In this document: piece by piece, positions 39,292-45,510 of the stretch
Numbering within the stretch: the stretch's first letter is position 1
How the letters are laid out: every line of letters starts with the position of its first letter
NCBI GenBank assembly: GCA_029268065.1
Contig: JAJUHC010000022.1
Location: forward strand, 1 to 45,510
Direction: 5' to 3'
Source of the DNA: Clostridiales bacterium
GTDB taxonomy: Bacteria; Bacillota; Clostridia; Oscillospirales; Oscillospiraceae
Length of the DNA: 45,510 bases
Made by a program: the position numbers and the translations under genes
Notes under the pieces: model-generated
Databases searched by the model: none
Told to the model about the DNA's origin: nothing
What the model saw: only the letters and a program-made list of their open reading frames with translations

Positions 39292-42081
39292 ATGTCATCA
39301 AAAAGGAAACCGGAAATCAAGCAGAAATCGACTCAAAAAACGCAGGGAAATCCTTTGAAAACCCCGTCTCAGGCCGGTACGGCATCCGTTTATCAGGGCA
39401 ATGTCTTTCCCTGGGAGCCGATAGCCTTGGGATTGCTGCTGGTTGTAATGCTGGTCATACAGGAATGGGGTCTCAGATACGAAATTCACCTTGTTTTCGC
39501 GTTAGGAGCCGCTTTAATTTTCGTCGTTTCTTTTTTGTCCAGAACAAACAGAACGCTTCTGTTCAATAGAATAACCCCGGTATTTCTGATCATACTGGCG
39601 CATTGCCTTCTGTTTTTCGCGGGGCTGTTTTACGGCTCCTATTCCAAGTTCGCGCTGCAGCAGTTTTTTCTCAATATCGGCGGCTTTTTTGTATTTGCGT
39701 CGCTCTTCATGTGCTTTCTGCGCTCTGACAGGAGCGTCAGTCTGTTCCTCGGCGCTTTTTCCGTCTGCGTCGCCCTCGTTTCGCTGATCAGCATAGAGCT
39801 TGCGACCTCCAGATACCTCATCGCCCTGTTCGAAAATCTCGCGAAAATAACCTCGTCGAAGCTTCCGGATAATTTTGCAATTTTTGAAACAAATACGCGT
39901 GTCATTACTGTCATCGGAAACCCGAACGTATTCGCCCCCATAGCCCTTCTTGCGACCTTCTCGGCCCTGTGGGACATAGGAAGGGCGGGTTCCCGCCTTA
40001 AAAAAGACGCGCTTTCAATGGGTCTTGCCATAATCTGCGGCACAACGTTCGTCCTGTGTTTCAGCATGGGCGCAATGCTTTCGTACATTCCCGCTCTTGC
40101 TGCCATTATTCTCTTTAAAAGCAAAGATGAACGCGGCGCCGCGCTTTTTACAAACTTATATTGTCTGCTTGTATCGCTTATCGGCGCCGCAGCCGTTTTT
40201 GCGCTGCGCCGGAAGGGGCTGACGCCGCTGCTTTCGGTTCTAGTAATCAGCGCCGTGTTCGCGCTGATATACATATATCTTAAGCCCCTGAAGCTCCCCG
40301 TGTTAAAGGTAAAAAACGGCAGGATAAAGATCGTAGCGGTCGTCGCCGCCGTTGTCATAATCGCGGCGCTTTCCCTGTCGCTCCGAGGCTCGTATTCCCT
40401 TTCGAAGGGCGGGACCTTCCGCCGGGCCGAGGCATTAAAGCCCGGTGCGTACAAGATCGAGCTGAAGCTGGACAACCCGAAGGCCGATTCGTCCGTTAAC
40501 GTGTCAATAGACTCCATGAGCTACACGGAGGCGGCGCTGAAGGAAAAAACCTCGCTTGTGTCGGCGACCCTGCGCTCTGGCGAGCCGCTGGAATTCACTG
40601 TTCCCTCGTCTTCCGCCGCGGTTTTCTTCCATTTCACGGCAAACTCCGACGTCAAGCTTGAGAGCGTCAGGGTGACGGGAGCGGACTCTGCGCGGCTGCT
40701 TTCCCTGCGCTATCTTCTGATTCCCGAGTTTATGGTAAACAGAATGCAGGGCATCTGGGTAAACGACAACGCGATTCAGCGCTTCGTGTTTTTCAGGGAC
40801 GGAATCAGGCTCGGCTTAAAATCGCCTTTAATCGGACTTGGCGGCGGGGCGTTCGAGGGCGGCATTTTCAGCGTGGTTGACTACAAGTATCAGACCAAGC
40901 ATACGCATAACGAATACATACAAAGCTTCGTGGACGGAGGAATTTTGGGCCTGGCGCTCTTTGTCCTTCTTACAATATTTATATTCCGCGCGCTTATAAG
41001 GGCGCGAAGAAGGAGCGAGGCTTCACCACTTCTTCCCTTCCTGTTTGGGAGCACGGTTTTCATTTTCCTTCATTCTATGCTTGAGGTCGATTTTTCCATG
41101 ACTGCCTACAAGCTCTCTGCCGCTGCGTTTTTTGCTCTCACGTCCTCGACTTATGAAGAGAAAATAAAGGGAGGAAGACCATTTAACGTTTCAATCAGGG
41201 CGCTGGTGCCCCTCGTCTCGGCGGCCGCCTTAATTCTGGCCTTCGGAAGATTGTACGCCGTGAACATTACCTCGAGCAAGGTTACCCTTCAAGCCCTGGA
41301 GCGCGCGGCGGTTTACGACCCATTTAACGGAAACGACTATATGCTCTCCTACCTCGTGAATACCAAAGAGCTCAGCGTCCCTCCCGCGCAGGCTAGGGAA
41401 TACCTGGCAAAGCTTGAAAGCCGTGAGCTCAGCGCCGATTCAGAGTACCTTCTTGCTTACTACTATATGCTCAAGAGCAAGCCCGATTTTGAAAAGGGCG
41501 TAAAAACTGCAGAAAGCTATATACACAAAAAGCGGGTCGATCCCGACGTCTGGGACAATATATTCACCATTTACGACTATTACCTGAATACCGCGGCGGG
41601 GAAAAACCTTAATATCGATAAGCTGAACGAGTCCACTCTGAGGCTGGGCGCATATCTTTCGGAGCTGAACGGCACTCTGCCGAAGGAGATTACGCCGAAG
41701 TACGCGCAGTTCCTCTATATGCAGGCCGCCTCCGCCGCGAAAAACGGCAGCAGGCAGATAGTGGCGGATTCGAGGGTGAGCTGTGACCTGAATCACGACG
41801 GGGCAAACGACTATATCGGCAAGCTCTCCGGACAAAGCATAGAGTGGAAGCTGAATACCATTATTCAGCCAAACGGCGTCTACACCTTAAAGGTTTACGC
41901 GAAAGAAGGCTCGGCGGTGGATGTGCTCCTTGGCGGGGAACGCTTCGACGCTGTGTACGATGCCTCTAAGGGCTGCTTTGTGACCCGCATATTCTCCCTC
42001 GACGCAAAGCTTAAGGATTTGATTGTCAAAACCAGCCAGTACGGCGACGGCGTTTACTTTACTCTTGAGAAGGCGGCTTAA
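39292..42081 (+). CDS. O-antigen ligase/polymerase-like membrane protein
   Basis: This 929-residue membrane protein has a Lys/Gln-rich cytoplasmic N-terminus and about a dozen membrane segments in two groups. Between them lies a large extracytoplasmic domain (about residues 370-480, with a carbohydrate-binding-like GAYKIELKLDNPKADSSVNV region). The Wzy_C-type motif HTHNEYIQSFVDGGILGL follows, and a C-terminal repeat-helix (TPR-like) region and beta domain come last. The ATG at 39292 is fixed by AGGGGG 9 nt upstream. It probably joins or transfers glycan chains at the outer face. It leads a three-gene operon. Confidence 0.85.
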   Translation: MSSKRKPEIKQKSTQKTQGNPLKTPSQAGTASVYQGNVFPWEPIALGLLLVVMLVIQEWGLRYEIHLVFALGAALIFVVSFLSRTNRTLLFNRITPVFLIILAHCLLFFAGLFYGSYSKFALQQFFLNIGGFFVFASLFMCFLRSDRSVSLFLGAFSVCVALVSLISIELATSRYLIALFENLAKITSSKLPDNFAIFETNTRVITVIGNPNVFAPIALLATFSALWDIGRAGSRLKKDALSMGLAIICGTTFVLCFSMGAMLSYIPALAAIILFKSKDERGAALFTNLYCLLVSLIGAAAVFALRRKGLTPLLSVLVISAVFALIYIYLKPLKLPVLKVKNGRIKIVAVVAAVVIIAALSLSLRGSYSLSKGGTFRRAEALKPGAYKIELKLDNPKADSSVNVSIDSMSYTEAALKEKTSLVSATLRSGEPLEFTVPSSSAAVFFHFTANSDVKLESVRVTGADSARLLSLRYLLIPEFMVNRMQGIWVNDNAIQRFVFFRDGIRLGLKSPLIGLGGGAFEGGIFSVVDYKYQTKHTHNEYIQSFVDGGILGLALFVLLTIFIFRALIRARRRSEASPLLPFLFGSTVFIFLHSMLEVDFSMTAYKLSAAAFFALTSSTYEEKIKGGRPFNVSIRALVPLVSAAALILAFGRLYAVNITSSKVTLQALERAAVYDPFNGNDYMLSYLVNTKELSVPPAQAREYLAKLESRELSADSEYLLAYYYMLKSKPDFEKGVKTAESYIHKKRVDPDVWDNIFTIYDYYLNTAAGKNLNIDKLNESTLRLGAYLSELNGTLPKEITPKYAQFLYMQAASAAKNGSRQIVADSRVSCDLNHDGANDYIGKLSGQSIEWKLNTIIQPNGVYTLKVYAKEGSAVDVLLGGERFDAVYDASKGCFVTRIFSLDAKLKDLIVKTSQYGDGVYFTLEKAA

Positions 42082-42092
42082 AGGAGATCGGC

Positions 42093-43511
42093 TTGAAAAA
42101 GGTAACCTCACTGAAATCGCATAACTTGTTCGGCCTGCCCGAAATTTGCGCTGTACTACTGATGACAGCTTCGTTTATCGGCGGCACATATGTGGAGCAG
42201 GGGCTCTGGGCTTTGCCCGACAGGGTAAATTTCCGCCAGAGCCTGCCGTGGTTTATCATTTTCACTCTCGTCATCATGTATTTCAACAATGCTTTCGATC
42301 TGTCGCGCAGGGTTCATCAAATGGCCTTTTCCATGTTTTCGTCCATTGTCATGATAAATCTTTTCATGATGGCCCTGCCGTTTTTCGACGTTCTCTATTA
42401 CGTCCAGATAACCACCCTCTCCATCATCTTCATTTTAGAGTGCATGAGCATGGGTGTTTGGATACTGCTCTTTCACAATCTGTGGCTCAGGGCAAATCCC
42501 CCGCTGTCAACAGCGGTTGTATGCGACGACTATGAGCGCGGAAGGGAAATCGGGACAAAAATAAACAGGCACTCCCATACGAACCGTATAGACGCCGTGC
42601 TCTCATACCAAACGAATAACTTTTTTTCGGCGCTGTCACGTTTTGAGTCCGTAATACTCGTACAGCCCCCCTCCGAAGTCAAAAACGAGATAGCTCTTAA
42701 ATGCTGGGAGGAACAAAAGGAGCTAATAATAGTACCGGATATATTTGAGCTTATCGTAAACAACGCGGGCCTTGTCCAGTTTGACGACCTCATGACCTAT
42801 AAGGCGAAGTCCATGGGGCTTACCATGAATCAGCGCGTCATAAAAAGGGCTTTTGACATAATATTCTCCTTCCTGGCGCTGCTTTTTCTCAGCCCCGTCA
42901 TGCTTGTGATCGCTCTCATCGTGAGAAGGGACGGCGGAAAGGCGATTTTTTCGCAGAAAAGAGTAACGCGGGGCGGAAGAATATTCAACCTTTACAAATT
43001 CAGGACCATGATACCTGACGCCGAAAAGTATACGGGACCCACGCTCGCGCTGAAGGATGATCCGCGGATAACAAAATGCGGGAAGTGGCTGAGGCAGTCG
43101 CGGCTGGACGAGATTCCGCAGTTCTGGAACGTCCTTATCGGAGATATGTCGCTTGTCGGTCCGAGACCCGAAAGGGAGCATTTTATTAACCTCTACATGG
43201 AAACGCTTCCCGAATACCAGTACCGCACCAAGGTCAGGGCAGGCATCACCGGGCTTGCGCACGTCCTCGGGAAATACAATACAGCCCCGGAGGAGCGCAT
43301 AAAGCTGGACCTTACATACATTCAGAACTATTCCTTCTTTCTGGACATCAAAATTATTATCGAGACCGTCAGAATAGTGTTCACAAAGGAATACGCGGAG
43401 GGAGTAGAGGCAAAGAAACCGGGCCGCGGCACGGAAGTCTCCGAGGAAGGCGAGCCGCTTTTGGCAATAAACGACGAGCCGGAGCCGCAGAGCCGCCGCA
43501 GCACGCACTGA
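42093..43511 (+). CDS. Undecaprenyl-phosphate sugar-phosphate transferase
   Basis: This 472-residue polyprenyl glycosylphosphotransferase (WbaP/exopolysaccharide type) loads the first sugar phosphate on undecaprenyl phosphate. About five membrane segments lead to a cytoplasmic domain. The catalytic region has KRAFDIIFSFLALLFLSPVM, QKRVTRGGRIFNLYKFRTM, LDEIPQFWNVLIGDMSLVG with PRPE, and a C-terminal EAL-like tail. The start is TTG at 42093 with AAGGAG 6 nt upstream, 11 bp after the preceding stop. It is the second gene of the polysaccharide operon. Confidence 0.93.
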   Translation: MKKVTSLKSHNLFGLPEICAVLLMTASFIGGTYVEQGLWALPDRVNFRQSLPWFIIFTLVIMYFNNAFDLSRRVHQMAFSMFSSIVMINLFMMALPFFDVLYYVQITTLSIIFILECMSMGVWILLFHNLWLRANPPLSTAVVCDDYERGREIGTKINRHSHTNRIDAVLSYQTNNFFSALSRFESVILVQPPSEVKNEIALKCWEEQKELIIVPDIFELIVNNAGLVQFDDLMTYKAKSMGLTMNQRVIKRAFDIIFSFLALLFLSPVMLVIALIVRRDGGKAIFSQKRVTRGGRIFNLYKFRTMIPDAEKYTGPTLALKDDPRITKCGKWLRQSRLDEIPQFWNVLIGDMSLVGPRPEREHFINLYMETLPEYQYRTKVRAGITGLAHVLGKYNTAPEERIKLDLTYIQNYSFFLDIKIIIETVRIVFTKEYAEGVEAKKPGRGTEVSEEGEPLLAINDEPEPQSRRSTH

Positions 43512-43534
43512 CTACATCCAAAGGAGAGCGTAAA

Positions 43535-44683
43535 ATGCCAAAGGTGCTGATTTGCGCTTCGACAGCATCGCATATCAACAATTTCCACCTGCCCTATCTC
43601 AGTTATTTCAGCGAAAAAGGCATAGATGTGCATGTGGCCGTGCCGGATCCCGAACGTCTTAAATGCGCATATCGCACGCACGCGATTCCAATGGCAAAGC
43701 ATTTTCTTTCCCCGAAAAATATCACTGCGGTACGGATGCTTCGAAAGGTCATGCGCGACAATCGCTTTGACCTTGTGTTTACGCACGCGTCGCTTGCCGG
43801 CGCGATTGGGCGCGTAGCTCTGCTGCTGGCGGGCAAGGGAACGAGCGCCGTCGTCTGCACGGTTCACGGGTACCTTTTTTGGAATGGCTGCGGAATTGCA
43901 AGGAAGGCTGTTTATTACCTGCCCGAGCTGCTTCTCAAGGGCATCACCGACTGCATAATAACCATGAACGATGAAGACGCCGCCACCGCCCGCAAACTGG
44001 TAAAAAAGGGCGGACTCTCGGCAAAGGTGTCGGGAATGGGAGTTGATTCCCGGCGCTTTTTCCCCGCCTCGGCGGATGAAAGGCGAAAAGCGAGGGAAAC
44101 CTTGAATATTCCTTCGGACGCCTTTGTCATGGTTTATGCAGCCGAATTTTCAAAGCGCAAGAACCACATCGAGCTGCTTAAAGCCATGAGGGCAATCGCA
44201 ACGGATTTTCCGAACACGCTGCTGCTGCTCTGCGGCACGGGCGTTCTTGAAAAAGAGGTAAAAGCCGAGGCCGATCGTCTGGGTATTCGGCAGAATATAA
44301 GGTTTATGGGCTGGTGCCCGAATATGGATGAAATATACAGGGCCTGCGATATTTCAATCAGCACCTCGAGGAGCGAAGGGCTTCCATTTAACGTTGTCGA
44401 GGCTCAGATGTGTGCTCTTCCCGTCGTTGCCAGCAATATCCGAGGGCATACAGACCTTATTGAGGACGGCGTGAACGGTCTTCTCTACCCTGTCGGGGCT
44501 CCGGAAGCGCTCGCAAACGCCGTATCGCGAATCTTCAGGGAGCCGGGACTCTCCCAGGCTCTCGGAACCGCGGCGGTTGTAAGCTCAAAGAAATATGCGC
44601 TTGATGTCGCATTTTATGAAAACATAGAAGTATATGAAAAGATGCTGCACAAAAACGGGTCTTATGGGGAGCGAAATCAGTAA
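43535..44683 (+). CDS. GT4-family glycosyltransferase
   Basis: This 382-residue cytoplasmic glycosyltransferase has a GT-B fold. The N-terminal half has ASHINNFHLPYLSYFSEKG and HGYLFW, and the C-terminal half has the nucleotide-sugar motif SRSEGLPFNVVEAQMCALP and the GVNGLLYP loop. It probably adds the next sugar after the transferase gene upstream. AAAGGAGAG lies upstream of the ATG, 23 bp after the preceding stop. It is the last gene of the operon and is followed by a strong terminator. Confidence 0.93.
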   Translation: MPKVLICASTASHINNFHLPYLSYFSEKGIDVHVAVPDPERLKCAYRTHAIPMAKHFLSPKNITAVRMLRKVMRDNRFDLVFTHASLAGAIGRVALLLAGKGTSAVVCTVHGYLFWNGCGIARKAVYYLPELLLKGITDCIITMNDEDAATARKLVKKGGLSAKVSGMGVDSRRFFPASADERRKARETLNIPSDAFVMVYAAEFSKRKNHIELLKAMRAIATDFPNTLLLLCGTGVLEKEVKAEADRLGIRQNIRFMGWCPNMDEIYRACDISISTSRSEGLPFNVVEAQMCALPVVASNIRGHTDLIEDGVNGLLYPVGAPEALANAVSRIFREPGLSQALGTAAVVSSKKYALDVAFYENIEVYEKMLHKNGSYGERNQ

Positions 44684-44684
44684 A

Positions 44685-44731
44685 ACAAGGGGCACAGCCT
44701 GCCTAAGCTGTGCCCCTTGTTTCTCTTCTTT
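44685..44731 (+). terminator. Terminator of the polysaccharide operon
   Basis: A 14-bp perfect stem (ACAAGGGGCACAGC and its complement, loop of 8 nt) is followed by TTCTCTTCTTT; it could act in both directions. Confidence 0.9.
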
Positions 44732-44753
44732 AAAAGACACCCGGAAAGCCGTT

Positions 44754-45368
44754 TCATACCTTCTCTGCTGAAATGATCGAAACCTCGTAGGCCGTCTTTT
44801 CTATTCCCACGCCGTTTTCCACCTTTATGTAGTTTCGGCTCTGAAGTCGTCCCTCGAGCTTTACGGTGGTTCCAACAGACCATTCGCTGGTTTCCGCGGC
44901 GGTCTGTCCCCAAGCTATGCACGGCAGATAATCGGAGCGCTCGTAACGCCTGTTCACAGCGAGCATCATGTCGCATATTTCGCGGCCCATAGGCGTCTTT
45001 CTGAAATTAGGCTTTTTGCATAGCGTACCGACGAGCGTGACATTGTTTCTGTCCTCCTCGTCGGTAAAGCGTATCTCGTGGGCAAGCACGGTTATTACAA
45101 GCTTGCTGCCCGTTCCGCTTTTATTGTTAAACGAGCGAACGTCGCCCTTGACATATATTTTCGTTCCTTCGCTAAGCTCGGTTTTTCTCATGATATCCGC
45201 GCTGACGACGACATTAATCCTGTCGGTAGTGCCCGAAAGGCGCTCCACCTCCAACGGGAACACATAATATTCGTCAGTACGGCTTTTGTGAGAAAACTCC
45301 GGCATACCGCCCAGAGTGCCGATAAGCTCAATTGAGTTATTTGTCCACAGCTCCTCCACTCTTACCAT
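44754..45368 (-). CDS. Single-stranded DNA-binding-like protein with two OB folds
   Basis: This 204-residue protein has two SSB/PriB-like OB folds, at about residues 8-100 and 107-204. The second is closest to standard SSB (NNVTLVGTLCKKPNFRKTPMGREICDMMLAVNR, split as NNVTLVGTL and ICDMMLAVNR; YLPCIAWGQTAA; VKLEGRLQSRNY). The acidic DDDIPF-like tail that recruits partner proteins is missing. It may act in replication or recombination beside the main SSB. The ATG at 45368 has only a weak AAAGG directly upstream. No neighbour in the window explains its role, and 45369-45510 holds no recognised gene. Confidence 0.82.
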   Translation of the reverse strand: MVRVEELWTNNSIELIGTLGGMPEFSHKSRTDEYYVFPLEVERLSGTTDRINVVVSADIMRKTELSEGTKIYVKGDVRSFNNKSGTGSKLVITVLAHEIRFTDEEDRNNVTLVGTLCKKPNFRKTPMGREICDMMLAVNRRYERSDYLPCIAWGQTAAETSEWSVGTTVKLEGRLQSRNYIKVENGVGIEKTAYEVSIISAEKV

Positions 45369-45510
45369 CCTTTCAAAGGCAACTTCCTGTGGACAGTATA
45401 TTCAAGGATGTCCCCGCTTATGCAACGGGCGGGAGGGATGAGGCGGAGAAAAAGCGGCGGCGGAAATCTCGGCGGGCTTGAGGGGAAGCCCCGTGACTTC
45501 CCTCTCAAGA

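Overview
The window looks like chromosomal DNA of a moderately GC-rich, anaerobic, spore-forming member of the Clostridia, probably Oscillospirales-like. The evidence is an alpha/beta-type small acid-soluble spore protein, a long SRP RNA next to dnaX and ybaB, hydroxylamine reductase (Hcp), ferredoxin-type oxidoreductases and many consensus sigma-A promoters. I see no tRNA, rRNA, CRISPR, phage genes or transposase.

Layout. 1-2.3 kb: SRP RNA, dnaX, ybaB. 2.26-2.6 kb: a 280-bp array of hairpins (element A). 2.6-4.2 kb: greA and an RluA-type pseudouridine synthase. 4.4-12.8 kb: a cyclic-di-GMP module, made of a membrane GGDEF-EAL protein divergent from two tandem c-di-GMP-I riboswitches, each with its own terminator, in the leader of a 1721-residue secreted protein with 18 repeats. 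13-14.4 kb: ArsR regulator with a two-gene permease. 14.5-20.4 kb: DUF169 and DUF815 proteins, an Fe-S aldo/keto reductase, an M20 peptidase and an Nramp-family transporter with altered metal-site residues. 20.7-25.1 kb: LysR regulator, thioredoxin, cupin-hcp operon and a zinc-ribbon membrane protein. 25.25-25.58 kb: element B, nearly identical to A. 25.6-31.2 kb: TagO/WecA-type transferase, sirtuin, racemase, an unknown membrane-anchored protein and an SLC13-type permease. 31.7-36.5 kb: a hypB / 898-aa Fe-S flavoprotein / hypA operon divergent from a FadR-type GntR regulator, with two identical operator-like sites between them. 36.5-38.5 kb: DfsB-like protein, DUF3788 protein and a WYL regulator, whose two promoters share a sequence block. 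38.7 kb: spore protein. 39.2-44.7 kb: polysaccharide operon (polymerase/ligase, sugar-phosphate transferase, glycosyltransferase). 44.7-45.4 kb: tandem-OB SSB-like protein.

The most novel observation is the pair of hairpin-array elements A and B. Their differences fall mostly in loops or keep pairing, including one double compensatory change. Each copy is flanked by two exact copies of a palindrome that differs between the two loci, as if the element inserted into intrinsic terminators and duplicated them. Smaller relatives of one hairpin lie at 12.8 and 14.5 kb. A second dispersed hairpin module lies after the stop codons at 20.46 and 29.4 kb. The tandem riboswitches beside a c-di-GMP enzyme are the clearest complete regulatory circuit.
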